The notes: generated by a model from the sequence alone, not told the origin. Positions 42,813-51,017 are shown, counted from the first letter of the stretch. The stretch is DNA of 52,253 nt from Lysobacterales bacterium (GCA_022841325.1 JALHRS010000004.1:85021-137273); one strand, 5' to 3'. Made by a program: numbers and translations.

Positions 42813-43892
42813 TTGGAACGCCAGCGACTGATCGAGCTGCTGTTTGCCGCCGCTGCGGTGAGCTTTCTGGTGGTGGGCTGCTTCCTGGTGTTGCGGCCCT
42901 TCCTGTCGGCGCTGATGTGGGCGGTCATCCTCTGCTACGCCAGTTGGCCCTTCTATCGCTGGCTGGAACGCAAGCTCGGTGGCCGGCGTTCGCTCACGGC
43001 CATCCTGATGACCTGTGGGGTGGCGGCGATCCTGGTGCTGCCTTTCGTCATTGTCGGATTCACCCTCGCCGAGAACGTCAGCGACTGGGTCACGGCAGTC
43101 AAGGAATGGGTGGGCCGGGGACTGCCACCGCCACCGGCCTGGGTTTCGGAGCTGCCGATGTTCGGCGCCGAGCTCGCCGCGCGCTGGCAGGCCTTGAACA
43201 GTGAAGCGGCCCTGGCCGATCTGGTGCGCTTGATCATCAATCCGGTACGCGACGCCGCACTCAGCGGCGGCGCCATGCTCGGGCGCGGCTCCCTCGAACT
43301 CGGCCTGTCGGTGTTCATCGCCTTCTTCGTGTTCCGGAGGGGCAATGAACTGGCGCAGGGTCTGCAGCAATCGCTGACCCGGCTGATCGGATCACGCGCA
43401 CGCCAGTTCATCGACGTCGCCGGTGGCACCATCCAGGGTGTGGTCTACGGCATTCTCGGCACGGCCCTGGTGCAGGGATTGCTGGCCGGCTTCGGTTTCC
43501 TGATCGTCAGCGTGCCCGGCGCCGTGTTCCTGGGCCTGCTGACCTTCTTCCTGTCGCTGGTGCCGATGGGCCCGCCACTGGTCTGGGTGCCGGTCGTTGT
43601 GTGGCTGAGCACCAACAACCATATCGGTGCCGCCGTGTTCATGGCCATCTGGGGGTTCTTCGTGGTCAGCGGTATCGACAACATCATCAAGCCCTATCTG
43701 ATCAGCCGCGGCTCGCGGATGCCCTTTGTGCTGGTGTTCCTCGGCGTGATCGGCGGGGTGCTCGCCTTCGGATTCCTGGGCGTGTTCCTGGGGCCGGTGC
43801 TGCTGGCCGTGGGCTACACCCTGCTGCTGGCCTGGAGTCGCGGCGAAGCCATCGATGACAGTGAGGAAGTGTCGGTCAAGCCGGTTGCTTGA
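42813..43892 (+). CDS. AI-2E family transporter (PerM/UPF0118-like)
   Basis: A 359-aa membrane protein of the AI-2 exporter family (TqsA/PerM/YdiK-like), with about eight hydrophobic segments: a pair near the N-terminus, a soluble region (about 85-160), then a cluster with VPGAVFLGLLTFFLSLVPMG and GIDNIIKPYLISRG, both family signatures. Transport of AI-2 is shown only for some members, so the substrate is uncertain; others move sodium or act in stress. It starts with TTG at 42813, supported by an AGGA 9 bp upstream and the family-like start. Confidence 0.88.
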   Translation: MERQRLIELLFAAAAVSFLVVGCFLVLRPFLSALMWAVILCYASWPFYRWLERKLGGRRSLTAILMTCGVAAILVLPFVIVGFTLAENVSDWVTAVKEWVGRGLPPPPAWVSELPMFGAELAARWQALNSEAALADLVRLIINPVRDAALSGGAMLGRGSLELGLSVFIAFFVFRRGNELAQGLQQSLTRLIGSRARQFIDVAGGTIQGVVYGILGTALVQGLLAGFGFLIVSVPGAVFLGLLTFFLSLVPMGPPLVWVPVVVWLSTNNHIGAAVFMAIWGFFVVSGIDNIIKPYLISRGSRMPFVLVFLGVIGGVLAFGFLGVFLGPVLLAVGYTLLLAWSRGEAIDDSEEVSVKPVA

Positions 43893-43908
43893 CCGGCGCC
43901 CGATCGAG

Positions 43909-43997
43909 CGGCTGTGAGGACGGCCGCGCGCCTGCGCGGCCGCTCTTGATCTCCGAGCCAGGCAAAGCGGCGCCGCAGCGCGGCGCCCTCCACAGAG
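43909..43997. repeat. GC-rich ~90-bp dispersed repeat, copy 1
   Basis: Core: GCGCGCCTGCGCGGCCGCTC-TTGATCTCCG-(N)-GGCAAAGCGGCGCCGCAGCG-CGGCGCCCTCCAC. Contains two strong palindromes (CGCGCCTGCGCG, and GGCGCCGCAGCGCGGCGCC). The other copies are 44269-44356 and 47731-47817, all in the same orientation and all in gene-free spacers. Confidence 0.8.
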
Positions 43998-44268
43998 GCT
44001 GTAGCGCAGTTCCGGCGCGCGTGAGCCCGGGTGAGTGCCAGCGGGCATTGGCGCCGGCGGCCGCGGCTCGGTGTGCGGAAAGGCTGACCGGCGCCGGGTG
44101 CCGCAGGGCCATGGCACCGCGAACAAGCGCTTTCTGTCCGCAGATGTCGCCGATCAAGGCGGATGAAAGCGGACGAGGTCAGGGTCAGGAGCTTGCAGGT
44201 GGCGTCATGGCTAGCCACCTGTATCGGCCCGACGCTGCCCCTGGGCCATGAATCCTGACCAGCACCGA

Positions 44269-44356
44269 GCGGCTTTGAGGAGGGACGCGCGCCTGCGCGG
44301 CCGCTCTTGATCTCCGGGCAAGGCAAAGCGGCGCCGCAGCGCGGCGCCCTCCACAG
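44269..44356. repeat. GC-rich ~90-bp dispersed repeat, copy 2
   Basis: Differs from copy 1 at only a handful of positions in the core (for example CTCCGGGCAAGG versus CTCCGAGCCAGG). It is preceded by GGCTTTGAGGAGG, shared with copy 3. About 360 bp after copy 1. Confidence 0.8.
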
Positions 44357-44574
44357 CAGCGGCAAGAGCGACCCGGATTTCGGTTCATGGAAAGCCACCC
44401 GCGCCGGACCTACAGATGAATTCGTCTGATGCGCGCACCCTCGGCCTCTCCCTCTGCTGGGTTTTTCGGGGTCTTCGCGCGCTGTGTCTGCATCGGCCAA
44501 CACCCCAGCTCGAACATCTGCGGTCATCGGCGTCATCTGCGGATGCTGGCTTTGGCTCGTTGCTGCGACACTTG

Positions 44575-45297
44575 CTAGTGGTCTGCCTGCACCCCGCCCA
44601 GTGCGCGTTCTGCGGCCGGCAGCGCCCGCCTGGCCCAGCGGTCATGGTCGATGGCGCTGGGATGCAGGCCATCGGCCGCCAGCAATTCGGGACGGCTCTC
44701 GGCTTCGCGGGTCAGGTCGGTGATATCAATGAAGCTGGCGCCGGCGCTTCGCGTCAATTCCAGTGCAGCGGCGTTGCAGGCGTCGATCTCACGGCTGATC
44801 CGGGCTGCATCACGCTGCTGCGCCCGAGCGAAGGGCGTGCGCCCCCAGTCGGGTATGGACAACACCACGACACGCTGGGCATGGCCGCCGGCGTAGTCGA
44901 TGGCGCGCGCCAGCAGGGCGGCAAAGCCCTGGCGGTAGCTGGCTATCGGGTGTCCACGGTACTGATCATTGACGCCGATCAGCAGAGTCACCAGAGCATA
45001 GGGCGGTCCTGGCCTCTGGCCGATTTCGCCCTCGGCCAGCTCCACGCTGGCGCCACGCTCAGCCTCGATCAAGGCTGCTTCAAGTTCGCTGGTGGTCCAG
45101 CCCGTGCGCGCGAAGATCTGCGCTGGCAGCAGGCTAAAACCGCGCAGACGCAGTTCCTCGACCAGGCGATTGGGCCAGCGCGCGGCCGCCTCCACGCTCT
45201 CGCCGATGCTGTAGGAATCGCCCAGCGCCAGATAGCGCAGCGGTGGTTCCGGGTCGTCGGCCAGCATGGACAAGGCCAGAATGGCAGCCGGATTCAT
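44575..45297 (-). CDS. SGNH/GDSL hydrolase
   Basis: A 240-aa esterase/lipase-like enzyme of the SGNH superfamily: block I LALGDSYSIGE with nucleophile S28, block III LLIGVNDQYRG (Asn of the oxyanion hole) and block V DGLHPSAIDHD holding the Asp and His. No signal peptide is evident, suggesting a cytosolic esterase or thioesterase. ATG at 45297 is chosen because it begins 16 bp after the alaA stop; a longer frame overlapping alaA is also open. It is co-transcribed with alaA. Substrate unknown. Confidence 0.85.
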   Translation of the reverse strand: MNPAAILALSMLADDPEPPLRYLALGDSYSIGESVEAAARWPNRLVEELRLRGFSLLPAQIFARTGWTTSELEAALIEAERGASVELAEGEIGQRPGPPYALVTLLIGVNDQYRGHPIASYRQGFAALLARAIDYAGGHAQRVVVLSIPDWGRTPFARAQQRDAARISREIDACNAAALELTRSAGASFIDITDLTREAESRPELLAADGLHPSAIDHDRWARRALPAAERALGGVQADH

Positions 45298-45313
45298 GGC
45301 CTCGGGCGTCTGC

Positions 45314-46561
45314 TCAAGCCACCTGGGCCACGCGCGGCTTGGCACCTTTGGCCAGCGTGCCGGCAAAGGCGTCGATGCTGTCGATGACGCGCTCCATCAC
45401 GGCTGCCTCGGGCAGCAGCGTGATCCGGAAATGATTGCGGTAGGGCACATTGAAGGATGAGCCCGGCACGATCAGGATCTGGCGCTGATCGAGCAGATCC
45501 AGCGCGAACTGCTGGTCGTCGAACTCCGGCATGGCGCTGGTATCGACGCCGACGAAGCCGTACAGCGCGCCCATCGGCGCCACTACCCGCAGATGCGCAC
45601 TGCGTGCCACCGACCGCAACATGGCGGCACGGGTTTCATACAGACGTCCGCCCGGCTGGCACAGGGCCGAGTGCGTATCCGGACCGCGTAGCGCTGCTGG
45701 AATGGCCCATTGGCCCTGCACATTGCTGCACAGGCGCAAGGCGGCCAGCAGATCGAGGCTGCGCAGATACTCGCGTGCGGCCTGCACGCGGCCGCTGGTG
45801 ACCATCCAGCCCACCCGGTAGCCGCAGGCTCGATGTACCTTCGACAAGCCACTCATGGTCACGCACAGCGTGTCCTTGACCAGCGGTGCCATCGGGTGGA
45901 ACTGGGCGCCGTCGTAGAGCAGTCCCTCGTAGATTTCATCGCTGAACACCACCAGGCGGTGTTTCTCCGCCAACGCCGCGATCTGCTGCAACAGCGGTTT
46001 CGGATAGACCGCGCCGTTGGGGTTGTTCGGATTGATGATGACGATGGCGCGCGTGCGCGGCGTGATCATGCGCTCGATCTCGATGGGATCGGGCAGACCC
46101 TGACGCTCCGGCGGGCAGGGGTAGTGCACCGGCCGGCCATCGTTGAGGATCACGGCAGCGGTCCAGAGCGGATAGTCGGGTGCCGGCACCAGCACTTCGT
46201 CGCCCGGATTCAGCAGTCCACGCAGCGACAGATCGATCAGCTCGCTGACCCCGTTGCCGACAAAGACGTGGCTGATGTCGACACCGGCACAGCCGCGCGC
46301 CTGCATGCTCTCGGCGATCGCTTCGCGGGCTTCGGTCAGGCCCTGCTGGTGGCAATAGGCCTCGCTGTCGCGCAGATGATGGGCGATGGCCTCGCGGATG
46401 TGGTCGGGCGCATCGAAACCGAATCGGCCAGGATTGCCGATGTTCAGGCGAATGATGGGTTTGCCCTGCAGCTCAAGTTCGAGCGCGCGGGCGTGCAAGG
46501 GGCCGCGAATGTCGTAGCGGACATCGGCCAAACGCTCGTTATGAGGGATCGGGCGAAGCAT
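45314..46561 (-). CDS. alaA: Alanine aminotransferase AlaA-type
   Basis: A 415-aa class I PLP aminotransferase closely resembling E. coli AlaA (glutamate-pyruvate transaminase): VRYDIRGPLHARALELE, NIGNPGRFGFDAPDHIR, VGNGVSELIDLSLRGLLNPG, PAPDYPLWTAA, IIINPNNPNGAVY-like INPNNPNGAVYPK, the PLP lysine K241 in SGLSKVHRACGYRVGWM, and DHFRITLLPE-like NHFRITLLPEA. ATG at 46561 gives the family N-terminus; an ATG 42 bp upstream is less likely. It is divergent from trmL with a 156-bp spacer, and followed closely by the SGNH hydrolase. Confidence 0.93.
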   Translation of the reverse strand: MLRPIPHNERLADVRYDIRGPLHARALELELQGKPIIRLNIGNPGRFGFDAPDHIREAIAHHLRDSEAYCHQQGLTEAREAIAESMQARGCAGVDISHVFVGNGVSELIDLSLRGLLNPGDEVLVPAPDYPLWTAAVILNDGRPVHYPCPPERQGLPDPIEIERMITPRTRAIVIINPNNPNGAVYPKPLLQQIAALAEKHRLVVFSDEIYEGLLYDGAQFHPMAPLVKDTLCVTMSGLSKVHRACGYRVGWMVTSGRVQAAREYLRSLDLLAALRLCSNVQGQWAIPAALRGPDTHSALCQPGGRLYETRAAMLRSVARSAHLRVVAPMGALYGFVGVDTSAMPEFDDQQFALDLLDQRQILIVPGSSFNVPYRNHFRITLLPEAAVMERVIDSIDAFAGTLAKGAKPRVAQVA

Positions 46562-46717
46562 GGGTCGGCAATTCGTGAAGGTGGCTGCGAGCGTACCCCG
46601 CAATCTGTGGAGCGCTCAAGGGAGACAGCGGGCAAGGATGCGGGTTTTCGCGGCAAATCCCGGGCAGGAGGTAGCATTCGTCGCCCCGCTACCGCTGCCG
46701 CGCACCGAAGGCCAACG

Positions 46718-47197
46718 ATGCTGCACATCATTCTCCACCAGCCCGAAATACCGCCGAATACCGGCAACGTCATCCGGCTGGCGGCCAATACCGGCGCCTC
46801 GCTGCATCTGATCGAGCCGCTGGGCTTCGCGCTGGACGATGCCCGGCTGCGCCGCGCCGGGCTCGACTATCACGAGTACGCCAGCGTGCGCAGCTGGCCG
46901 GATCTGGACGCCTGCATGGCGCATCTGGGCCAGCCACGCTGCTTTGCCCTGAGCAAATTCGGCCGGGCCTCGCCCTATCAGACCCGCTTTGCCGACGGCG
47001 ATGCGCTGCTGTTTGGCTGCGAGACCCGTGGCCTGCCCGCCGAGGTACGTGCCCGCTTCGCGCCCGAGTGCCTGTTGCGGCTGCCGATGCGACCCGACTC
47101 GCGCAGCCTGAATCTGTCGAATGCGGTGGCGGTGGTCGTCTATGAGGCCTGGCGCCAGCTGGAATTTGCCGGCAGTGCGGCGGTGGTGGAAGACTGA
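46718..47197 (+). CDS. trmL: tRNA (cytidine/uridine-34-2'-O)-methyltransferase TrmL
   Basis: A 159-aa SPOUT methyltransferase, the length and pattern of TrmL (YibK), which methylates the wobble ribose of tRNA-Leu isoacceptors. Motif 1 PEIPPNTGNVIRLAANTGA (9-27), motif 2 LLFGCETRGLP (about 101-111) and motif 3 RPDSRSLNLSNAVAVVVYE (about 129-147) form the trefoil knot that binds SAM. Single gene, divergent from alaA and followed by a hairpin and a long gene-free spacer. Confidence 0.95.
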   Translation: MLHIILHQPEIPPNTGNVIRLAANTGASLHLIEPLGFALDDARLRRAGLDYHEYASVRSWPDLDACMAHLGQPRCFALSKFGRASPYQTRFADGDALLFGCETRGLPAEVRARFAPECLLRLPMRPDSRSLNLSNAVAVVVYEAWRQLEFAGSAAVVED

Positions 47198-47313
47198 CCG
47201 AGGAGTCTCCAGCAGGAGCGTCCAGACAAGTCTGGACCGACGACAGCAGGCTCTGGTAGGTCCGGACTTGTCCGGACGCATTTTCTGGGTTTGCCAGCGA
47301 TGCTCCGAAAAAC

Positions 47314-47356
47314 AAGACCCCCGCGCGCCGGCCCCGGTGCGACGCGCGGGAGTCTT
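47314..47356 (+). terminator. Hairpin terminator downstream of trmL
   Basis: AAGAC(C)CCCGCGCG and CGCGCGGG(A)GTCTT pair over 13 bp with one internal mismatch and a 15-nt loop, followed by TTTCCCC. About 115 bp after the trmL stop. Confidence 0.6.
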
Positions 47357-47537
47357 TCCCCAGCAGCAACGGCCCCCAGGCCCAGAACTGCGGGATCGCT
47401 GTCGCAAGGCCTGTGCCAGCGGCCGGATCGTCGATAAGGCATTGATTGGATTCAGTTGTCCATGAAAGTGCATTTGCTGCAGTGCACAATGGCGGTGCAG
47501 CGGAAGCAGCCATGCGCCAGTTGCGGGCATCTTTCTT

Positions 47538-47635
47538 GGTTGTCGGTTGTGGGTTGTCGGTTGTCGGTTGTAGGTTGTGGGTTGTGGGTTGTGGGTTGTG
47601 GGTTGTGGGTTGTCGGGGCACGGGGCACGGGGCAG
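47538..47635 (+). repeat. Heptanucleotide array, 11 x GGTTGTN plus 3 x GGGGCAC
   Basis: Fourteen units in strict 7-bp register: eleven GGTTGTN (N = C, G, A) followed without a break by GGGGCAC, GGGGCAC, GGGGCAG. GGGGCAC is the reverse complement of the GTGCCCC unit at 20864-20947. Confidence 0.95.
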
Positions 47636-47730
47636 CCAAGGTCGGATTCGTTGTTCAATGGCGGCTTGGTCAAGCCGTCGTTTTGGGGCCAGGAGTGTCC
47701 GCCCGGCAACAGCGACGTGGCTGGCCGCAG

Positions 47731-47817
47731 TGGCTTTGAGGAGGGACGCGCGCCTGCGCGGCCGCTGTTGATTTCCAGACACGGCAAAGCGGCGCCGCAG
47801 CGCGGCGCCCTCCACGG
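47731..47817. repeat. GC-rich ~90-bp dispersed repeat, copy 3
   Basis: Same core as 43909-43997 and 44269-44356 with a few substitutions in the middle (GCTGTTGATTTCCAGACACGG). Preceded by TGGCTTTGAGGAGGGACG, as in copy 2. Confidence 0.8.
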
Positions 47818-47878
47818 CAGCGTCTCGTACTCCTGCGGGCTCCGCCCGCGATCGGGCCGGTGAAAGGCCGTAGCTGGC

Positions 47879-47905
47879 ATTCGCGGCTGAAGCCGCTCCC
47901 ACAGG
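47879..47905 (-). repeat. REP unit, TGTGGGAGCGG family
   Basis: Minus strand reads TGTGGGAGCGGCTTCAGCCG, with the GCGGCT-TCA-AGCCGC stem. Same head as the units at 12571-12596 and 39741-39795. Confidence 0.7.
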
Positions 47906-47944
47906 TGTGCGCATCGCCCGATAGGGCTCGCGCGGCCGGAACCT

Positions 47945-47971
47945 CCAACCACCAACCGACAACCGACAACC
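47945..47971 (-). repeat. Inverted GGTTGTC heptamers
   Basis: About four 7-bp units (CAACCAC, CAACCGA, CAACCGA, CAACCG), the reverse complement of the GGTTGTN array 310 bp upstream. Together they flank the GC-rich repeat and REP unit. Confidence 0.75.
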
Positions 47972-48010
47972 GCGGCTATGCTCGGCGCTGGTCTCTGTCC
48001 GGCATCCACG

Positions 48011-49033
48011 ATGACTGATCCCTTTGCTCTGCCCGAATCCGCGCTGGCCGATTATCTGTCGCGGCAGGTGCCCGGTTTCGCCGGTCCGCTGCGCGCCAGC
48101 AAGTTCAAGGGCGGGCAGTCCAATCCCACCTATCTGATCGAAGCCGCCTCCGGCCATTACGTGCTGCGGCGCAAACCGCCGGGCACCTTGCTGGCCTCGG
48201 CGCATGCGGTCGATCGCGAATTCCGGGTGCTGAGCGCGCTGGCCGACACGCCGGTGCCGGTCGCCCGGCCGCTGCATCTGTGCAGCGACGACAGCGTGAT
48301 CGGCTCGATGTTCTACCTGATGAGCCATGTGCCGGGGCAGATCTACTGGGATCCGTCACTGCCGGAGATGACGCCGGCGCAGCGCGGCGCCATCTTTGAC
48401 GAAATCCTGCGGGTGCTGGCGGCGCTGCACGCGGTCGATGTGCAGGCCGTGGGTCTGGGGGAATACGGCAGACCGGGCAATTACTTCGCCCGCCAGCTCA
48501 AGCGCTGGACCGAGCAGTACCGCGCCAGCGAAATCGAAGCTATCCCGGCCATGGAGGCGCTGATCGGCTGGCTGGAGGCGCACGTGCCGGCCGATGACGG
48601 CGCCGTGGCGCTGGTGCATGGCGACTGGCGCATCGACAATCTGATCTTCGACGCTCAGGCCCCGATCATCCGCGCCGTGGTTGACTGGGAGCTGTCCACG
48701 CTGGGGCATCCGCTGTCGGACCTGGGTTATTTCTGTATGGCGCTGCGGCTGCCGCGCAATCCGGTGATTCCCGGTCTGGCCGGCCTCGATTGCGCTGCAC
48801 TCGGGATACCGAGCGAGTCCGCGATCATTGCCCGTTACGCCGAGCTCAGCGGCCGTCAGGCCCATCATTGGCCCTTCATCCTGGCCTTCAATTTCTTCCG
48901 CCTCGCCGCCATCGCCCAGGGCGTGGCCAAACGCGCCACCCAGGGCAATGCATCGAACACCCGTGCGGTGGAAGTCGGGCGCATGGTGCCGGTGGTGGCG
49001 GCCCTGGGCATGGAAGCCGCGAACGAAGCGTAG
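48011..49033 (+). CDS. APH-like phosphotransferase (ACAD10/11 N-terminal type)
   Basis: A 340-aa kinase-like protein of the aminoglycoside phosphotransferase fold, closest to the stand-alone version of the N-terminal domain of ACAD10/ACAD11 acyl-CoA dehydrogenases. Visible: nucleotide-binding FKGGQSNPTYLI and YVLRRKPPG with the lysine-equivalent region, catalytic VHGDWRIDNLIF (about 205-216) and metal-binding VVDWELSTLGHPLSDLGYF (about 224-242). Proteins of this type are linked to 4-hydroxy-acid phosphorylation in fatty acid degradation; antibiotic resistance is unlikely. ATG at 48011, monocistronic, with repeats on both sides. Confidence 0.88.
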   Translation: MTDPFALPESALADYLSRQVPGFAGPLRASKFKGGQSNPTYLIEAASGHYVLRRKPPGTLLASAHAVDREFRVLSALADTPVPVARPLHLCSDDSVIGSMFYLMSHVPGQIYWDPSLPEMTPAQRGAIFDEILRVLAALHAVDVQAVGLGEYGRPGNYFARQLKRWTEQYRASEIEAIPAMEALIGWLEAHVPADDGAVALVHGDWRIDNLIFDAQAPIIRAVVDWELSTLGHPLSDLGYFCMALRLPRNPVIPGLAGLDCAALGIPSESAIIARYAELSGRQAHHWPFILAFNFFRLAAIAQGVAKRATQGNASNTRAVEVGRMVPVVAALGMEAANEA

Positions 49034-49096
49034 ACCAGTTTGTCCGAAGGGCTCCGTGACGAGTCTCTTCGGACAGCGAGATCCAAGACCATTGGA

Positions 49097-49216
49097 CTCA
49101 CGCGGAGACGCGGAGGACGCGGAGAAAGTCCAGGAAGAGAATCCCATGGATGGTTTTGCTCTCCTTCGCGTTCTTTCTGCTTTTCCTCTGCGTACTCTGC
49201 GTCCCGCTTCTGGTCA
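49097..49216. repeat. 9-bp-period purine repeat, intact inverted pair
   Basis: Left arm CACGCGGAGACGCGGAGGAC..., right arm CTCCTTCGCGTTCTTTCTGC...GTACTCTGCGTCC, with about 30 bp between. Serves as the reference copy for the split one at 37702-38070. Lies in the 321-bp gene-free spacer 49034-49354. Confidence 0.65.
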
Positions 49217-49259
49217 CAGCGCGCCTCCGTGGTGGCTGGTTGCCGTAGTGGGGCAGCGT

Positions 49260-49296
49260 GCGTCACGTAGCCCGCTGCGCGGCCAACGTGACCTAC
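49260..49296. repeat. Single REP unit of the GTCACGTAG family
   Basis: GCGTCACGTAGCCCGCTGCG-CGGCCAACGTGACCTAC: one hairpin half of the REPIN seen at 16051-16133. Confidence 0.7.
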
Positions 49297-49327
49297 CTGG
49301 CTGGACCCTGGCAGCGCAGCCTTTCCC

Positions 49328-49348
49328 CGTGCCCCGTGCCCCGTGCCC
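49328..49348 (+). repeat. Heptanucleotide array, 3 x GTGCCCC
   Basis: Three direct copies of GTGCCCC (shifted by one base at the ends), 7 bp before the xerD stop on the opposite strand. Same unit as 20864-20947. Confidence 0.85.
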
Positions 49349-49354
49349 CTTAAC

Positions 49355-50293
49355 TCACGCCCGCGGATGATGCTTGCGGTGCATGGCTTTCAGTCCCTCG
49401 CGGGCGACGTGGGTGTAGATCTGGGTGGTCGACAGATCGCTGTGACCGAGCAGCAGCTGGACCACGCGCAGATCGGCGCCGTGGTTGAGCAGATGGGTGG
49501 CGAAGCTGTGGCGCAGGGTATGCGGTGACAGCGTGCCGCGTATCCCGGCGAGCATGGCGTAGCGCTTGATCAGCAGCCAGAAGCCCTGACGGGTCATCGC
49601 CGTGCCGCGTTGGGTGATGAACAGCGCCGGTTCCGGGCGCGGATGCAGTTGCGGCCGGGCCTCGCGCAGATAGTTCTCGATCCAGTGCTGGGCCTCATCG
49701 CCCAGCGGCACCAGGCGTTCCTTGCTGCCCTTGCCGCGCACCCGCAGCACGCCCTGGGCCAGACTGATCTGTTCGCCACGCAGTCCCACCAGCTCACTGA
49801 CGCGCAGACCCGTCGCGTAAAGCAGTTCCAGCATGGCCTTGTCGCGCAGGCCGAGGGCGGTATCGAGGTCAGGGGCCTTCAGCAGCGCTTCCACTTCCGA
49901 TTCGGTGATCGCCTTGGGCAGCGAGCGCGGCAGCTTGGGCGTGGCCAGATCCAGCGCCGGATCATCGCTGCGCAAGCCCTGTTCGACCGCCCACAGGTAG
50001 AACTGCTTGAGCGTCGACACCAGCCGCGCGCCCGAGCGCGGCTTCATGCCGGCGCCGTGGCGTACCGACAGATAGTCGAACAACAGACCGCGATCGGCCG
50101 TAGCCAGCGCGTTCCTGCGCGAGACCAGCCAGCCGGCCAGACCACGCAGATCGGCGCCGTAACTGGACAAGGAGGCCTTGGCCAGACCGCGCTCGGCCCA
50201 GGCCTGATCGAGAAAGCGCGCGATCAGTTTCTGATCGGAAGCGCTGGCCTCACTGCTATCGTTGTCGGAATCTCGGTCCAAGATGCTGCGCAT
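49355..50293 (-). CDS. xerD: Site-specific tyrosine recombinase XerD
   Basis: A 312-aa recombinase, partner of XerC in resolving chromosome dimers at dif. The catalytic set is complete: R164 in TGLRVSELVG, K188 in RGKGSKERLVPLG, H258 and R261 in LSPHTLRHSFATHLLN, H284 in LLGHSDLSTTQIYTHV and nucleophile Y293. The sequence tracks E. coli XerD through to the C-terminal HHPRA, so this is the housekeeping protein and not the integrase of the element at the left edge. The ATG at 50293 overlaps the divergent RDD gene start by 2 bp and has no evident Shine-Dalgarno; a start further upstream is possible. Confidence 0.93.
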   Translation of the reverse strand: MRSILDRDSDNDSSEASASDQKLIARFLDQAWAERGLAKASLSSYGADLRGLAGWLVSRRNALATADRGLLFDYLSVRHGAGMKPRSGARLVSTLKQFYLWAVEQGLRSDDPALDLATPKLPRSLPKAITESEVEALLKAPDLDTALGLRDKAMLELLYATGLRVSELVGLRGEQISLAQGVLRVRGKGSKERLVPLGDEAQHWIENYLREARPQLHPRPEPALFITQRGTAMTRQGFWLLIKRYAMLAGIRGTLSPHTLRHSFATHLLNHGADLRVVQLLLGHSDLSTTQIYTHVAREGLKAMHRKHHPRA

Positions 50294-50711
50294 GCGTACT
50301 CTGGAATCGGCCCGTTGGTGGAAACGCCTGCTGGCCATCGTATACGACACGCTGATCCTTGCGGGTCTGCTGATGGTGGTCGGCTTCGCCGTGCTGCTGG
50401 CCAATGGCGGCAAGGCTGTGCCGCCGAGCACGCTGTGGTATCAGTTGCTGCTGTTGCTGGTGAGCTGGGCCTATTTTGCGCTGTCCTGGTGGCGCGGCGG
50501 TCAGACCGTCGCGGCGCGCGCCTGGAAGATGGAGGTCCGTGACCTGGAAGGCAACTATCCCAGTCTGGCTCGCGCCAGCCTGCGCGCCCTGCTGGCCGTG
50601 CTCTCGGTGGGTCTGGGCGGCCTAGGCCTGCTCTGGTGCCTGATCGACCCCGAAGGCCAGAGCGCCCACGATCGCCTCAGCCGTACCCAGCTGCTGCAGG
50701 AGCGCCATTAG
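50292..50711 (+). CDS. RDD family membrane protein
   Basis: A 139-aa protein with the RDD pattern: WWKRLLAIVYDTLILAGLLM (R-x-x-A-x-x-x-D at the start of helix 1), helix 2 LWYQLLLLLVSWAYFALSWW, then GGQTVAARAWKMEV and a third helix ALLAVLSVGLGGLGLLWCLI ending DPEGQSAHDRLSRTQLL. The family's function is mostly unknown (some members are Na+/H+ exchangers). The start at 50292 shares a CATG with the divergent xerD start; an ATG at 50283 and a TTG at 50262 are alternatives. Confidence 0.87.
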   Translation: MRTLESARWWKRLLAIVYDTLILAGLLMVVGFAVLLANGGKAVPPSTLWYQLLLLLVSWAYFALSWWRGGQTVAARAWKMEVRDLEGNYPSLARASLRALLAVLSVGLGGLGLLWCLIDPEGQSAHDRLSRTQLLQERH

Positions 50712-50748
50712 GGTTGGTTGTCGGTTGTCGGTGTCGGAAGAAGCCCGC

Positions 50749-50952
50749 TCACGCGGAGACGCGGAGAACGCAGAGGAGGTCCAAAGCCAGTTGTGTCAGC
50801 GCTGCTCCTCGATGGCGAAGAACGCCCACTGGGGCGGGCTGGATCAGAAACAGGACGCAAAGGACGCAAAGGAGAAGCAGAAAGAACGCGAAGGAGCGCC
50901 AGAGCGGCTGGTGGATTCACTTCGTGTCCTTCGCGTCCCGCTCCTGTGGGGC
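50749..50952. repeat. 9-bp-period purine repeat cluster
   Basis: Contains CACGCGGAGACGCGGAGAAC at its left end, GGACGCAAA repeated in the middle with AAGCAGAAAGAACGCGAAGG, and CTTCGTGTCCTTCGCGTCCC at the right. The 306-bp spacer 50712-51017 also begins with GGTTGTC heptamers (50716-50730) and ends with a REP unit; it holds no gene. Confidence 0.6.
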
Positions 50953-50971
50953 AAGTGCGCGGGCTGGCGAT

Positions 50972-51005
50972 CGTCACGTAGCCCCTGCGGGGCAACGTGA
51001 CCTAC
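50972..51005. repeat. Single REP unit of the GTCACGTAG family
   Basis: GTCACGTAGCCCCTGCGGGG-CAACGTGACCTAC, a hairpin with a CCCC-TG-CGGGG tip. It starts right after the end of hemC on the other strand and could act at its 3' end. Confidence 0.7.
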
Positions 51006-51017
51006 CTTGACGCTGGA

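Larger units (their letters stand above)
43893..44574. other. Gene-free 682-bp spacer with two GC-rich repeat copies
   Basis: The space between the AI-2E transporter and the SGNH hydrolase gene. Apart from the repeats annotated separately, it contains an inverted CAGGTGGC / GCCACCTG around 44195-44223. All open frames here are GC-rich shadows translating the repeat as Arg/Ala-rich peptides; none has a credible start or family resemblance. Confidence 0.7.
47198..48010. other. Gene-free 813-bp spacer rich in repeats
   Basis: Holds in order: small hairpins GTCCAGAC..GTCTGGAC and TCCGGACTTGTCCGGA just after trmL (47221-47278), the hairpin at 47314-47356, the heptamer array at 47538-47635, the third GC-rich repeat at 47731-47817, a REP unit at 47879-47905 and inverted heptamers at 47945-47971. 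Open frames here are repeat-derived. No gene seen. Confidence 0.75.

Noticed and set aside
43893..44574. Arg/Ala-rich frames between the AI-2E transporter and SGNH hydrolase genes
   Set aside because: They translate the GC-rich dispersed repeat; near-identical peptides arise wherever the repeat occurs.
46616..48328. 570-codon minus-strand frame across trmL and the following repeats
   Set aside because: It runs through trmL, the heptamer arrays and the start of the phosphotransferase gene. Composition follows the repeats.
48011..49033. Aminoglycoside resistance gene
   Set aside because: The APH fold is present, but the pattern is that of ACAD10/11-type kinases of lipid metabolism, a common chromosomal family.
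49355..50293. Integrase of the element at the tRNA-Arg site
   Set aside because: The protein tracks housekeeping XerD to its last residues and lies 49 kb from the attachment scar, on the wrong side.
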